Origin: Variovorax sp. OK212
Lineage (GTDB): Bacteria; Pseudomonadota; Gammaproteobacteria; Burkholderiales; Burkholderiaceae_C
Reading direction: 5' to 3'
Length of the DNA stretch: 64,000 bases
NCBI RefSeq assembly: GCF_900112425.1
Contig: NZ_FOLP01000001.1
Coordinates: 1,340,082-1,404,081 of the forward strand
Shown here: positions 17,276 through 27,077 of the stretch, in pieces
Position numbering within the stretch: position 1 is the first letter of the stretch
Layout: every line of letters starts with the position of its first letter
Program-made: the position numbers and the translations under genes
The notes under the pieces: generated by a model
Databases searched by the model: none
The model's input: only the letters and a program-made list of their open reading frames with translations
What the model was told of the DNA's origin: nothing

Positions 17276-18727
17276 ATGAGGATGCAGACCTTCCATGTCG
17301 CGAAAGCAGCGAAAGCCGTGCTGGCCGTGTCGATGGCGCTGGGCGGCATGACCGCCGCGATCGCCCAGACACCGACGCAGACGCCGACGCAGACCCCGCC
17401 CGCGCTCACCCCGCAGCAGCAGCGCTTCCACGACATCTACAAGGAGCTGGTGGAGATCAACACCACCCATTCGGTGGGCGACAACACGGTGGCGGCGCGC
17501 GCCATGGAAAAGCGCCTGGTCGAATCGGGCTTCGCGCCCGGTGACATCCAGATCTTCGAACCCTTCCCCAAGAAGGGCAACCTGGTGCTGCGCTTCAAGG
17601 GCGACGGCAGCAAGAAGCCGCTGCTCCTGCTGGCCCACATCGACGTGGTCGAGGCCCGCCGCGAAGACTGGAAGACCGACCCGTTCAAGCTGCAGGAAAC
17701 CGGCGGCTACTTCACCGCGCGCGGTTCCATCGACGACAAGGCGATGGCCTCGGCGCTGGTCTCGGTCCTGGGCCAGCTGAAGCAGGAAGGCTTCAAGCCG
17801 CGGCGCGACATCATCCTGGCGCTGACCGCCGACGAGGAACGCGGCGACGCGCTCAGCAACGGCGCCTTCTGGCTCATCAACAACAAGCCGGAGCTGATGC
17901 AGGCCGAGTTCGGCATCAACGAGGGCGGCGGCGGCGAACTGCGCGGCGGCAAGCCGAACCTGCACCGCATGCAGGTGGCCGAGAAGATGTACACCACCTA
18001 CATGCTCGAGGTGCGCGACGTGGGCGGGCACAGCTCGGTGCCGACCAGGAGCAACCCGATCTATGCGCTGTCGGCGGGGCTCGAGCGGCTGGGCAACTTC
18101 GCCTTTCCGGTCAAGCTGGCGGACGTGACGAAGACCTACTTCGCGCGCAGCGCGCCGTTCGCCACCGGCCAGCTGGCCGACGACATGCGCGCGGTGGGCG
18201 CCGGCAACCCCGACCCGTCGGTGATCGAGCGCATGTCGGCCAACCCGGCCTACAGCGCCCAGTTCCGCACCACCTGCGTGGCAACGATGGTGCAGGCCGG
18301 CCACGCCGAGAACGCGCTGCCGCAGTCGGCCAAGGCCACGGTCAACTGCCGCATCCTGCCGCATGACGACCCCGAAGAGGTGGAGCGCCTGCTGACCCAG
18401 GCCCTCGGCAACGAGAAGATCGTGGTGCGCAACATGGGCAAGCCGCTGCGCAGCCCGGCGTCGCCACTGAACGGCGACCTGGTGAAGACGGTGGAATCGC
18501 TCACGCAGCAGATGTGGCCCGGCGTGCCCGTGGTGCCGGCCATGAGCACCGGCGCCACCGACAGCCGGTTCATGCGCAATGCGGGCATCCCGATGTACGG
18601 CGTGACCGGCATGTTCCTCGAGCCGTCGGACGCGCGCGCGCACGGGCTGGACGAGCGCATCGAGATCCAGCGCCTGTACGACGGCCGCGAGTTCCTGTAC
18701 CGGCTGGTGTCGGAACTGGCGAAGTGA
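17276..18727 (+). CDS. M20 family metallopeptidase, secreted
   Basis: 483-residue zinc exopeptidase with a signal peptide ending near AIAQ at residues 25-28. A short threonine- and proline-rich repeat follows (TPTQTPTQTP). The M20 metal motifs are LLAHIDVV, the SIDDKAMA segment and ADEERGD, and the dimerisation domain has VGGHSSVPTRSNP. It probably hydrolyses peptides or acyl amino acids in the periplasm. The start has GGAGAGAG upstream. The alpha/beta hydrolase gene starts 13 bp after its stop. Confidence 0.93.
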   Translation: MRMQTFHVAKAAKAVLAVSMALGGMTAAIAQTPTQTPTQTPPALTPQQQRFHDIYKELVEINTTHSVGDNTVAARAMEKRLVESGFAPGDIQIFEPFPKKGNLVLRFKGDGSKKPLLLLAHIDVVEARREDWKTDPFKLQETGGYFTARGSIDDKAMASALVSVLGQLKQEGFKPRRDIILALTADEERGDALSNGAFWLINNKPELMQAEFGINEGGGGELRGGKPNLHRMQVAEKMYTTYMLEVRDVGGHSSVPTRSNPIYALSAGLERLGNFAFPVKLADVTKTYFARSAPFATGQLADDMRAVGAGNPDPSVIERMSANPAYSAQFRTTCVATMVQAGHAENALPQSAKATVNCRILPHDDPEEVERLLTQALGNEKIVVRNMGKPLRSPASPLNGDLVKTVESLTQQMWPGVPVVPAMSTGATDSRFMRNAGIPMYGVTGMFLEPSDARAHGLDERIEIQRLYDGREFLYRLVSELAK

Positions 18728-18740
18728 GCGGGGTTGCGCA

Positions 18741-19679
18741 ATGAGCGGCACCCGCGAACACGCGCTCGAACACGGCTTTGTTCATGTCAACGGCATTCGC
18801 TTGCACGTCGTGCAGGCCGGCCCGGCCGACGGGCCGGTGGCCATGCTGCTGCACGGCTTTCCGGAGTTCTGGCGCGGTTGGGCCGGCCAGATCGACGCCC
18901 TGGCCAAGGCCGGCTACCGCGTCTGGGTGCCCGACCAGCGCGGCTACGGTGAAAGCGACAAGCCGCAGGGCGTGGAAGCCTACGGCCTGGAGACACTGGC
19001 CGACGATATCTGCGCGCTGATCCGCAGCACAGGTCGCGACAAAGTGACGCTGCTCGGCCACGACTGGGGCGGCGCGGTGAGCTGGCGCGTGGCGGCGCGC
19101 AACCCCGAGCTGGTGGAACGGCTGGTCATCGTCAATTCACCGCACCTGGCGGTGATGCTGCGGCACATGTCGGGCGGGCGGCAGCGCCTGCGCAGCTGGT
19201 ACATGCATTTCTTCCGCATTCCGCGCCTGCCCGAGCGACTGCTGGGCCGGCGCGACTTTCGCGGCCTGGTGCGGGTGCTGCGCCAGGGCAGCCGCCCCGG
19301 CGCCTTCCCGGATGCGGACATTGCGCTGTACCGCGAGGCATGGGGCCGCCCGGGTGCGCTGACCGCCATGCTCAACTGGTACCGCGCGCTGATGCGCAGC
19401 CGTGCGCGCATTCACGCCGATGCGCGCATCCCCATGCCCACGCTGTTGCTGTGGGGTGTGCAGGACGAGGCGCTCGGCATCGAGATGGCCCAGCCCAGCA
19501 TCGCCCTGTGCGACCAGGGCGAGCTGCAGCGCATCGAGGGCGCCGGGCATTGGGTGCTGCACGAGGAGGGCGTCGACGTGAGCCGGCGCATCCTCGCGTT
19601 CATGGGGCGCGCGCCAGGTGCCGTTGCCGACCCTGCCGCGCTCGCCGCCGCACGCCCCGCCGTGGCCCTCGGGGCGTGA
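18741..19679 (+). CDS. Alpha/beta hydrolase, epoxide hydrolase-like
   Basis: 312-residue alpha/beta hydrolase. The oxyanion motif HGFPEFW is near residue 35. The nucleophile elbow GHDWGG carries aspartate, which is typical of epoxide hydrolases and dehalogenases. A C-terminal catalytic histidine is in GAGHWVLHE. The lid region is rich in arginine. Substrate unknown. It lies close behind the M20 peptidase and may share its transcript. Confidence 0.9.
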   Translation: MSGTREHALEHGFVHVNGIRLHVVQAGPADGPVAMLLHGFPEFWRGWAGQIDALAKAGYRVWVPDQRGYGESDKPQGVEAYGLETLADDICALIRSTGRDKVTLLGHDWGGAVSWRVAARNPELVERLVIVNSPHLAVMLRHMSGGRQRLRSWYMHFFRIPRLPERLLGRRDFRGLVRVLRQGSRPGAFPDADIALYREAWGRPGALTAMLNWYRALMRSRARIHADARIPMPTLLLWGVQDEALGIEMAQPSIALCDQGELQRIEGAGHWVLHEEGVDVSRRILAFMGRAPGAVADPAALAAARPAVALGA

Positions 19680-19862
19680 AGGTGCCGCCCCGCACGATGC
19701 CTTCGCGCGGATGACGGTGCGGGTGCCGTTGGGTTAGTTAGGCCCCGGTCTTGACCTTGTGGCCGGGCGCGCTTGTCGTCCACGGCACATTTCGTTCCAG
19801 CCATGTCGGGGTTTGCGCGAGGGCCGCGGCCGGCCTGCGTGGCGCGCGCCACAATAGCCGCC

Positions 19863-21824
19863 ATGTCAGACGTGCATTCCGATCAATTGCTCAGCGAAGT
19901 CGCGGCCCTGCCGCAGTTGCCGGGTGTCTACCGCTACTTCGACGCGGCCGGCGCGGTGCTCTATGTGGGCAAGGCGCGCAACCTCAAGAAGCGGGTGGCC
20001 AACTACTTCCAGAAGAGCCACGGCGGCACCCGCATCGGCCACATGATCTCGAAGATCGTGCGCATGGAGACCACGGTGGTGCGCTCCGAGGCCGAGGCGC
20101 TGCTGCTCGAGAACAACCTGATCAAGACGCTCAAGCCGCGCTACAACATCCTGTTTCGCGACGACAAGAGCTACCCCTACCTGAAGATCGCGTCGCACGC
20201 GTTTCCGCGGCTGGCCTACTACCGCGGCGCGACCGACAAGAAGCACCGCTACTTCGGACCGTACCCGAGCGCCTGGGCGGTGAAGGAATCGATCCAGCTG
20301 CTGCAGAAGGTGTTCCGCCTGCGCACCTGCGAGGACACCGTGTACGCCAACCGCACGCGGCCGTGCCTGCTGTACCAGATCAAGCGCTGCAGTGGGCCGT
20401 GCGTCGGCCACATCGCGCCTGATGCGTACGCGCAGGACGTGGCCAGCGCCGAGGCCTTCCTCATGGGCGACACGCAGCTCGTGCTTTCCAAGCTCGAACA
20501 GCGCATGACCACGCACGCGGAGAAACTCGAGTTCGAGCAGGCCGCCGAGCTGCGCAACCAGATGTCGGCCATCTCGCGCGTGCTGCACCAGCAGTCGATC
20601 GAGATCGCCTCCGACAAGGACGTGGACATCCTGGCCGTGAAGGTGCAGGGCGGCAAGGCCTGCGTGAACCTGGCCATGGTGCGCGGCGGCCGGCACCTGG
20701 GCGACCGCCCCTACTTTCCGGTGCACGTGGAAGACGCCGCGCAGATTCACCACGGCGAGCTCGATGCGGAAGAGGGCGCGGCGCCCGTGCTCGCCGACGC
20801 TATCGAGGTGCAGGTGCTCGAGGCCTTCATTGCCCAGCACTACATCGACGTGCCGGTCCCCGCCACGCTGGTGCTCAGCGAGCAGGTGAGCCGAGAGCTG
20901 ATCGAGGCGATCTCGCTGCAGGCGGGCGCGCGCGTGACGGCGGTGTTCCAGCCGCGCGAGCAGCGCCGCCACTGGCTGGAGATGGCCGAGACCAACGCCA
21001 AGCTGCAACTGGCCCGGCTGCTGGCCGAAGAAGGCTCGCAGCAAGCGCGCACGCGCGCGCTGACCGACGCGCTGGAGCTGGCCTCGGACGACCTCGACGC
21101 ATTCCGCGTGGAATGCTTCGACATCTCGCACACCGCGGGCGAGGCCACGCAGGCCTCGTGCGTGGTGTTCGAGCACCACACCATGCAGAACAAGGAATAC
21201 CGCCGCTACAACATCGAGGGCATCACGCCCGGCGACGACTACGCGGCCATGCGCCAGGTGCTGCACCGGCGCTACGGCAAGCTGGCCGAGGCGATGGCCG
21301 CCGAGACCGAGGAGCTGCCCCCGGGCGACGCCGAGAGCGACGACAGCGAAGCCCCGGTCAAGATCCGGACGGCGCGCATGCCCGACCTGGTGCTGGTCGA
21401 CGGCGGCAAGGGCCAGGTCTCGATGGCGCGCGAGGTGTTCAGCGAGCTGGGCCTGCCGCTGTCGCTGATCGTCGGGGTCGAGAAGGGCGAGGGCCGCAAG
21501 GTCGGGCTCGAGGAACTGGTGTTCGCCGACGGCCGCGAGAAGGTCTACCTGGGCAAGGACTCGGCCGCGCTGATGCTGGTGGCCCAGATCCGCGACGAGG
21601 CGCACCGCTTCGCCATCACCGGCATGCGGGCCAAGCGCGCCAAGGTGCGCGTGGGCGGCAGCCAGCTCGAGGACATTCCCGGCATCGGCCCGAAGCGGCG
21701 GGCGCGGCTGCTCCAGCGCTTCGGCGGCATCCGCGGCGTGGCGGCGGCGAGCGTGGAGGACATCGCCTCGGTCGAGGGCATCGCGTCCGAGCTGGCGGAA
21801 GAAATTTACAAGGCGCTGCACTGA
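19863..21824 (+). CDS. uvrC: Excinuclease ABC subunit C
   Basis: 653-residue nucleotide-excision-repair endonuclease that cuts both sides of a lesion with UvrAB. The N-terminal GIY-YIG nuclease domain ([19 protein letters not shown]), the UVR motif near residue 220, the RNase H-like C-terminal nuclease domain and the terminal helix-hairpin-helix pair ([14 protein letters not shown]) are all present. The ATG at 19863 gives the normal N terminus. The longer frame from 19773 does not. pgsA follows 57 bp downstream, a common order in proteobacteria. Confidence 0.97.
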   Translation: MSDVHSDQLLSEVAALPQLPGVYRYFDAAGAVLYVGKARNLKKRVANYFQKSHGGTRIGHMISKIVRMETTVVRSEAEALLLENNLIKTLKPRYNILFRDDKSYPYLKIASHAFPRLAYYRGATDKKHRYFGPYPSAWAVKESIQLLQKVFRLRTCEDTVYANRTRPCLLYQIKRCSGPCVGHIAPDAYAQDVASAEAFLMGDTQLVLSKLEQRMTTHAEKLEFEQAAELRNQMSAISRVLHQQSIEIASDKDVDILAVKVQGGKACVNLAMVRGGRHLGDRPYFPVHVEDAAQIHHGELDAEEGAAPVLADAIEVQVLEAFIAQHYIDVPVPATLVLSEQVSRELIEAISLQAGARVTAVFQPREQRRHWLEMAETNAKLQLARLLAEEGSQQARTRALTDALELASDDLDAFRVECFDISHTAGEATQASCVVFEHHTMQNKEYRRYNIEGITPGDDYAAMRQVLHRRYGKLAEAMAAETEELPPGDAESDDSEAPVKIRTARMPDLVLVDGGKGQVSMAREVFSELGLPLSLIVGVEKGEGRKVGLEELVFADGREKVYLGKDSAALMLVAQIRDEAHRFAITGMRAKRAKVRVGGSQLEDIPGIGPKRRARLLQRFGGIRGVAAASVEDIASVEGIASELAEEIYKALH

Positions 21825-21881
21825 CGGCAAGAAGGCAAGACCTTCGCCGGAGGGTTAACGCCGCCATGACACAATCAAGCG

Positions 21882-22448
21882 ATGTTCTGGACCCTACCGA
21901 CCATCATGACCTGGACGCGCATCGTCGCGATCCCTTTGATTGTCGGCGTGTTCTACCTGCCGATCAGCGAGCCGATGCGCAACCTGATCGCCACGGTGAT
22001 GTTCATCGTCTTCGCCGCCACCGACTGGCTCGACGGCTACCTGGCGCGCAAGCTCAACCAGACCTCGGCCTTCGGGGCCTTCCTGGATCCGGTGGCCGAC
22101 AAGTTCCTGGTGTGCGCGTCGCTGCTGGTGCTGGTTCACCTGAACCGGGCCGACGTGTTCGTGGCGCTCATCATCATCGGCCGCGAGATCGCCATCTCGG
22201 CGCTGCGCGAATGGATGGCGCAGATCGGCGCCAGCAAGAGCGTGGCGGTGCACATGATCGGCAAGGTCAAGACGACCGTGCAGATGGTGGCCATTCCGTT
22301 CCTGCTCTATGACGGGCGCCTGTTCAAGGTGATCGACACCGGCCTGTGGGGCCAGTGGCTGATCTGGATCTCGGCCGTGCTCACCATCTGGTCGATGGTG
22401 TACTACCTGCAGAAGGCCATTCCGGAAATCCGGGCCCGTACCAAATGA
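21882..22448 (+). CDS. pgsA: CDP-diacylglycerol--glycerol-3-phosphate 3-phosphatidyltransferase
   Basis: 188-residue inner-membrane enzyme that makes phosphatidylglycerol phosphate. The CDP-alcohol phosphotransferase motif is complete, from D in DWLDGYLAR to the two aspartates of FLDPVADK, around residues 47-70. Four to five membrane helices are visible. The stop overlaps the next start (ATGA), so the DMT carrier gene is coupled to it. Confidence 0.96.
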   Translation: MFWTLPTIMTWTRIVAIPLIVGVFYLPISEPMRNLIATVMFIVFAATDWLDGYLARKLNQTSAFGAFLDPVADKFLVCASLLVLVHLNRADVFVALIIIGREIAISALREWMAQIGASKSVAVHMIGKVKTTVQMVAIPFLLYDGRLFKVIDTGLWGQWLIWISAVLTIWSMVYYLQKAIPEIRARTK

Positions 22449-23332
22449 CCACGGCGGCCACGGCCCGCAACGCGGGCTGGCTGCGGGCGATGCCGGCGGT
22501 CTTCGTGCTGATCTGGAGCACGGGCTTCATCGTCGCGCGCTACGGCATGCCGTACGCGCCACCCCTCAAGTTCCTGGCCGTGCGCTACGCGTTGTCGCTG
22601 GCGTGCTTCGGCGTGTGGGTCGCGCTGGCGCGGGTCGCGTGGCCGAAGGGGCGCGCGCAATGGGGCCACCTCGCGGTCACGGGCGTGCTGATGCAGGCGG
22701 GCTACCTGGGCGGTGTCTGGGCCGCGGTGCATGCGGGCATGGGCGCGGGGCTGGTGGCCCTGCTGGTCGGCGTGCAGCCGGTGCTGACGGCGGTGTGGCT
22801 GTCGTTCAACGGCGGACGCATCACGGGCCGGCAGTGGGTCGGGCTGGTGCTGGGCTTCGCGGGGCTGGTGCTCGTGGTGGCGCGCAAGCTGGGGCAGGGC
22901 GCCGAGGTCAATGCGCTCACGATGGGGCTGGCGGTGATGGCGCTGCTGTCGATCACGGCGGGCACGCTGTACCAGAAGCGCTTCGTCGCGCCCTGCGACG
23001 TGCGCAGCGCCAGTGCGGTGCAGATGGCCGCGGCGCTGCTGGTCACGCTGCCGTTCGCGGCCATGGAATCGCAGGGCATCGAATGGAACGCGTATTCCGG
23101 CGGGGCCATGGCCTGGTCGGTGCTGGCGCTGTCCCTGGGCGGCAGCTCGCTGCTCTATATGTTGATACAGCGCGGCACGGCCACCGCGGTGACCAGCCTG
23201 CTGTACCTGGTGCCGCCGTGCACGGCGGTGATGGCCTGGCTGCTGTTCTCGGAGCCGATCACGCTGGTGACGGTGCTGGGCATCGCGCTGACCGCGGCCG
23301 GCGTGAGCCTGGTGGTGCGCGGCACGCGCTGA
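22445..23332 (+). CDS. DMT-superfamily transporter (EamA family)
   Basis: 295-residue membrane protein with about ten helices in two EamA repeats. The first includes IWSTGFIVARYGMPYAPP and the second ITAGTLYQKRF. Substrates of the family include metabolites and amino acids; none can be assigned here. The four-base overlap with pgsA indicates coupled translation. Confidence 0.9.
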   Translation: MTTAATARNAGWLRAMPAVFVLIWSTGFIVARYGMPYAPPLKFLAVRYALSLACFGVWVALARVAWPKGRAQWGHLAVTGVLMQAGYLGGVWAAVHAGMGAGLVALLVGVQPVLTAVWLSFNGGRITGRQWVGLVLGFAGLVLVVARKLGQGAEVNALTMGLAVMALLSITAGTLYQKRFVAPCDVRSASAVQMAAALLVTLPFAAMESQGIEWNAYSGGAMAWSVLALSLGGSSLLYMLIQRGTATAVTSLLYLVPPCTAVMAWLLFSEPITLVTVLGIALTAAGVSLVVRGTR

Positions 23333-23367
23333 GCGGCGCGCGTTCTTCTCTTTTCCCCGCTTCCCCT

Positions 23368-24327
23368 TCAGCGCGCGCCGGCCTTGCCCGGCTTCCACGG
23401 TTCGCCGCGAAACTGTTCCGCCAGGTGGTCGACCAGCAGCCGCACGCGGCGTGGCGTCTTCGGCCGCCAGGGCGCGACCCAGTGGATGTCCGCCTCCGGC
23501 ATGGCGTACTGCGGCAGCACGCGCACCAGTTCGCCGGTGGCCAGTTGCGGTGCGATGTCCCACAGGCTGCGCAGCATGACGCCGTGGCCGGCCAGGCACC
23601 AGTCGCGCACCATCTCGCCCGAGTTGCTGGCCAGCGGCCCCTGCACGCGCGCGCGCGCCGTGCCGCCGTCGCGCGCGTGGCGCAGCGTCCACAACGCGTG
23701 CTGGCGCTGGCTGGGGTCGCCGTTCTCGCGCGCGACCAGGCAGTCGTGCGAAGCCAGCGCCTCGACCGTGGCCGGCATGCCCCGGCGTTCCAGGTAGGCG
23801 GGTGACGCCGCCAGCACGCGCTGGTTGCGCGCGATGCGCCGCGAGACCCAGTCGGCCGCGTGGCGCTGCTGCACCGCCCACAGCCACACCGCGCCGTCGT
23901 AGCTTTCCGCGCCCAGGTCGGGCAGTTGCTCCGTCAGCATCAGCTCGATTCGCACGCCGGGGTGGCGCGCCTGGAAGCTGGCCAGCGACGGGCCGAGCCA
24001 GCGCCGGCCGAAGCCGAAGGTGGCGGCCAGGCGGATGGTGCCGGCCAGCTCGTTCTGGCGCTCCCCCAGTTCGCTTTCGAGCGCGGCGAAGCCGTCGAGC
24101 AAGCTGCGCGCGTGCACGCACATGGCCTCGCCCTCGGTGGTGACGCTCAGTCGCCGCGTGGTGCGGTCGAACAGGCGCTGGCCCAGCCGGGCCTCGAGCG
24201 CGCCCAGCCGCTTGGTGACGACCGAAGGCACCACGCCGAGCGTGTCGGCCGCGCCGACCAGGCTGCCCGCGTCGCGGATGGCGAGCACCAGGGCCAGGTC
24301 GCCGCGGTCCATCGAAGGAGGATTCAT
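23368..24327 (-). CDS. LysR family transcriptional regulator
   Basis: 319-residue LysR regulator. The winged helix-turn-helix is at residues 10-70 (LVLAIRDAGSLVGAADTLG..VTKRLGALEARLGQRLFDRTTR). An effector-binding domain follows. It is divergent from the hydrolase-dehydrogenase pair with about 70 bp between the starts, which is the standard LysR arrangement. By analogy with DmlR, which controls D-malate dehydrogenase in E. coli, it may respond to a hydroxydicarboxylate. Confidence 0.92.
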   Translation of the reverse strand: MNPPSMDRGDLALVLAIRDAGSLVGAADTLGVVPSVVTKRLGALEARLGQRLFDRTTRRLSVTTEGEAMCVHARSLLDGFAALESELGERQNELAGTIRLAATFGFGRRWLGPSLASFQARHPGVRIELMLTEQLPDLGAESYDGAVWLWAVQQRHAADWVSRRIARNQRVLAASPAYLERRGMPATVEALASHDCLVARENGDPSQRQHALWTLRHARDGGTARARVQGPLASNSGEMVRDWCLAGHGVMLRSLWDIAPQLATGELVRVLPQYAMPEADIHWVAPWRPKTPRRVRLLVDHLAEQFRGEPWKPGKAGAR

Positions 24328-24398
24328 GCCGAAATGGAAAGTATGAATTGGCTGATTGTTGCTTGATGATCGCAGGGGCGCAACGCACAATCGCCGAT

Positions 24399-25310
24399 GT
24401 GACGGCCTCCTTCCTTTCCCTTCCCACTTTCGACATCGAGCGCAACGGCGTGCGCATCCATGGCCGCATCGGCGGCAGCGGCGCGCCCCTGCTGCTGTTG
24501 CACGGTCATCCGCAGACGCACGCGATCTGGCACCGCGTGGCGCCCGCGCTGGCCGAGCGCTTCACCGTGGTGGCCGTCGACCTGCGCGGCTACGGCGATT
24601 CGGGCCGGCCCGCGCCCGATGCCGAGCACGCGGTCTACAGCAAGCGCGAGATGGCGCTCGATGCGCTCGCCGCCATGCGGCACCACGGTTTCGAGCGCTT
24701 CGGCGTGCTGGCGCACGACCGCGGCGCGCGCGTGGCGCACCGGCTCGCGGCCGACCATCCGGCGGCCGTCGAGCGCATGCTGCTGCTCGACATCGCGCCC
24801 ACGCTCGCGATGTACGAGAACACGTCGGAGGCCTTCGCCAAGGCGTACTGGCACTGGTTCTTCCTGATCCAACCGCCGCCGCTGCCCGAGGCGCTGATCG
24901 CCTCCGACCCCGTGCGCTACATCCGCAGCGTGATGGGCGGGCGGCACGCGGGGCTGGCGCCGTTCGCGCCCGAGGTGCTGGCCGAGTACGAGCGCTGCGC
25001 CGCCATCGCGGGCACCGCCGAATCCATCTGCGAGGACTACCGCGCCTCCGCCACCATCGACCTCGTGCACGACCGCGCCGACATCGCGGCCGGCCTGCAG
25101 CTGGCGCAGCCGCTGCGCGTGCTGTGGGGCGAGCACGGCGCCGTGGGCAAGGCCTTCGACGTGCTGGCGCTGTGGCGCGAGCGCGCCGCCGATGTCTCGG
25201 GCCGCGCGCTGCCGTGCGGCCACTACGTTCCCGAAGAAGCGCCCGGCGAATTGCTCGCCGAGGCGTTGAGCTTCTTTTCATCTACCCGACAAGCAGGAGC
25301 CAAACCATGA
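24399..25310 (+). CDS. Alpha/beta hydrolase of the haloacetate dehalogenase type
   Basis: 303-residue hydrolase closely patterned on fluoroacetate dehalogenases. It has the HDRGARVAHR nucleophile segment (Asp followed by the halide-side arginines), LLDIAPT, a His-Trp pair in the lid (YWHWFFL), CEDYRA with the tyrosine, and the C-terminal GHYVPEEAP histidine. Hydrolysis of haloacetate or a related 2-haloacid ester is the prediction. The GTG at 24399 is the likely start; in-frame ATGs at 24348 and 24366 would overlap the divergent control region. The stop overlaps the next start. Confidence 0.85.
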   Translation: MTASFLSLPTFDIERNGVRIHGRIGGSGAPLLLLHGHPQTHAIWHRVAPALAERFTVVAVDLRGYGDSGRPAPDAEHAVYSKREMALDALAAMRHHGFERFGVLAHDRGARVAHRLAADHPAAVERMLLLDIAPTLAMYENTSEAFAKAYWHWFFLIQPPPLPEALIASDPVRYIRSVMGGRHAGLAPFAPEVLAEYERCAAIAGTAESICEDYRASATIDLVHDRADIAAGLQLAQPLRVLWGEHGAVGKAFDVLALWRERAADVSGRALPCGHYVPEEAPGELLAEALSFFSSTRQAGAKP

Positions 25311-26392
25311 GCACCCAGAGAATCGCAGTCATCGCTGGTGACGGCATCGGCAAGGAAACCACGCCCGAGGGCCTGCGCGTGCTCGAGGCCGCGGCCACCA
25401 GGTTCGGCATCGACCTGAAGTTCGACCACTTCGACTTCTCGAGCTGGGACTACTGCGAGAAGCACGGCAAGATGCTGCCCGACGACTGGAAGGACCAGAT
25501 CGGCGGCCATGACGCCATCTTCTTCGGCGCGGTCGGCTGGCCCGAGAAGATCGCCGACCACGTGTCGCTGTGGGGCTCGCTGCTGATGTTCCGCCGCGAG
25601 TTCGACCAGTACATCAACCTGCGTCCCGCGCGCCTGATGCCCGGCATCATCGCGCCCGTGGTGCGCCGCGACGGCACGCCGCGCGAGCCCGGCGAGATCG
25701 ACATGTACATCGTGCGCGAGAACACCGAGGGCGAGTACTCGAGCATCGGCGGGCGCATGTACCAGGGCACGCCGCGCGAGATCGTGGTGCAGGAAACCGT
25801 GATGTCGCGCGTGGGCGTCGACCGCGTACTGAAGTTCGCCTTCGAGCTTGCGCAGTCGCGCCCGAAGAAGCACCTCACCAGCGCCACCAAGTCGAACGGC
25901 ATCTCGATCACCATGCCGTACTGGGACGAGCGCGTGGCCGAGATGGGCAAGAACTACCCGGGCGTCACGCTCGACAAGTTCCACATCGACATCCTCACCG
26001 CGCACTTCGTGCAGCGTCCCGACTTCTTCGACGTGGTGGTGGCGAGCAACCTGTTCGGCGACATCCTGTCCGACCTGGGACCGGCGTGCACCGGCACCAT
26101 CGGCATTGCGCCCAGCGCCAACCTCAACCCCGAGCGCACCACGCCGTCCCTGTTCGAGCCGGTGCACGGCTCGGCGCCAGACATCGCGGGCAAGGGCATC
26201 GCCAACCCGATCGGGCAGATCTGGTGCGGCGCGATGATGCTGGAATTCCTGGGCCACAAGCAGGCGCACGACGCCATCCTCTCGACCATCGAGAAGGTGC
26301 TGGCGCCCCAGAGCGGAGCGCCGCGCACCCCCGATATCGGTGGAAATGCGAGCACCAGCGACCTCGGAAAAGCGATCGCCGAAGCCCTTTGA
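25307..26392 (+). CDS. Tartrate/D-malate dehydrogenase (decarboxylating)
   Basis: 361-residue member of the isocitrate/isopropylmalate dehydrogenase family. The pattern of TtuC/DmlA enzymes is clear in LRPARLMPGI, YIVRENTEGEYSSIGG, TSATKSNGI and NLFGDILSDLGP. It oxidises D-malate, tartrate or similar acids with NAD+, needing Mn2+ or Mg2+. The start overlaps the dehalogenase-like gene by four bases, so the two are co-translated. Oxidation of the hydroxyacid made by the upstream hydrolase is a possible link. Confidence 0.93.
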   Translation: MSTQRIAVIAGDGIGKETTPEGLRVLEAAATRFGIDLKFDHFDFSSWDYCEKHGKMLPDDWKDQIGGHDAIFFGAVGWPEKIADHVSLWGSLLMFRREFDQYINLRPARLMPGIIAPVVRRDGTPREPGEIDMYIVRENTEGEYSSIGGRMYQGTPREIVVQETVMSRVGVDRVLKFAFELAQSRPKKHLTSATKSNGISITMPYWDERVAEMGKNYPGVTLDKFHIDILTAHFVQRPDFFDVVVASNLFGDILSDLGPACTGTIGIAPSANLNPERTTPSLFEPVHGSAPDIAGKGIANPIGQIWCGAMMLEFLGHKQAHDAILSTIEKVLAPQSGAPRTPDIGGNASTSDLGKAIAEAL

Positions 26393-26477
26393 ACAGCTTT
26401 GCGCCGCCTTCAAAAAAGACTTCACGAAACGCCCCTAAAATCGCGCGCTCCGCTGATCTGCAAGGCCTCGTGTCTTA

Positions 26478-26506
26478 TTGACACCCTGCAGACCAGTGGT
26501 TGTAAT
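26478..26506 (+). promoter_or_regulatory. predicted sigma-70 promoter of the HU gene
   Basis: TTGACA (26478-26483) and TGTAAT (26501-26506) with an ideal 17-bp spacer, about 115 bp before the HU start codon. This is the best promoter match seen in the window. It lies in the 230-bp gap between the dehydrogenase and HU. Confidence 0.8.
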
Positions 26507-26622
26507 CCTCGCTGGCAGTGCGCTGCCGAGGCGTCAGTCCTGCCAGGTTCTTGAGTCCGCACACTTCGCGGCCAGGTCGCAGCTGACGGAAGCCGACCAA
26601 CATTTTTCTGCAAGGGGCCCTT

Positions 26623-26895
26623 GTGAACAAGACCGAACTGATTGAGCACATCGCAAAGAACGCCGATATTTCCAAAGCTGCAGCAACCCGTGCGCTCGAG
26701 TCCACCATTGGCGCTATTCGTACCACGCTCAAGAAGGGCGGCTCCGTTTCGCTCGTCGGTTTCGGCACTTTCGCAGTAGGCAAGCGCGCGGCCCGCACCG
26801 GCCGAAATCCCCGTACCGGCGACGCGATTAAAATCAAGGCCGCCAAGATTCCGAAGTTCCGTCCGGGCAAGGCGCTGAAAGACGCGCTCAACTAA
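26623..26895 (+). CDS. hupB: HU-type nucleoid DNA-binding protein
   Basis: 90-residue histone-like protein that bends and compacts DNA. The DNA-contacting arm motif [15 protein letters not shown] is present, together with [18 protein letters not shown]. Length and sequence match bacterial HU subunits. The start codon is GTG. Because a strong promoter precedes it, high expression is expected. tRNA-Val follows 29 bp downstream and may be cotranscribed. Confidence 0.96.
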   Translation: MNKTELIEHIAKNADISKAAATRALESTIGAIRTTLKKGGSVSLVGFGTFAVGKRAARTGRNPRTGDAIKIKAAKIPKFRPGKALKDALN

Positions 26896-26924
26896 GACGT
26901 TAGACTCGGAGAGTATTTCCGGTG

Positions 26925-27000
26925 GGGTGCTTAGCTCAGTTGGTAGAGCGGCGCCTTTACACGGCGTAGGTCGGGGGTTCGAGCCCCTCAGCACCCACCA
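26925..27000 (+). tRNA. tRNA-Val (anticodon TAC)
   Basis: 76-nt cloverleaf with acceptor GGGTGCT paired to AGCACCC, D arm GCTC/GAGC, anticodon arm GCGCC-TTTACAC-GGCGT with anticodon TAC, T arm GGGGG-TTCGAGC-CCCTC, and an encoded ACCA tail. Confidence 0.98.
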
Positions 27001-27011
27001 CCACCCGATGC

Positions 27012-27039
27012 AAAGGCGAACCACAAGTTCGCCTTTTTT
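27012..27039 (+). terminator. intrinsic terminator after tRNA-Val
   Basis: GGCGAAC-CACAA-GTTCGCC followed by six T. It ends the hupB/tRNA-Val transcript 12 bp past the tRNA. Confidence 0.92.
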
Positions 27040-27077
27040 ATTGCCGTCCGACATCCGTCGAAAAAGAGTGTTCAAGC

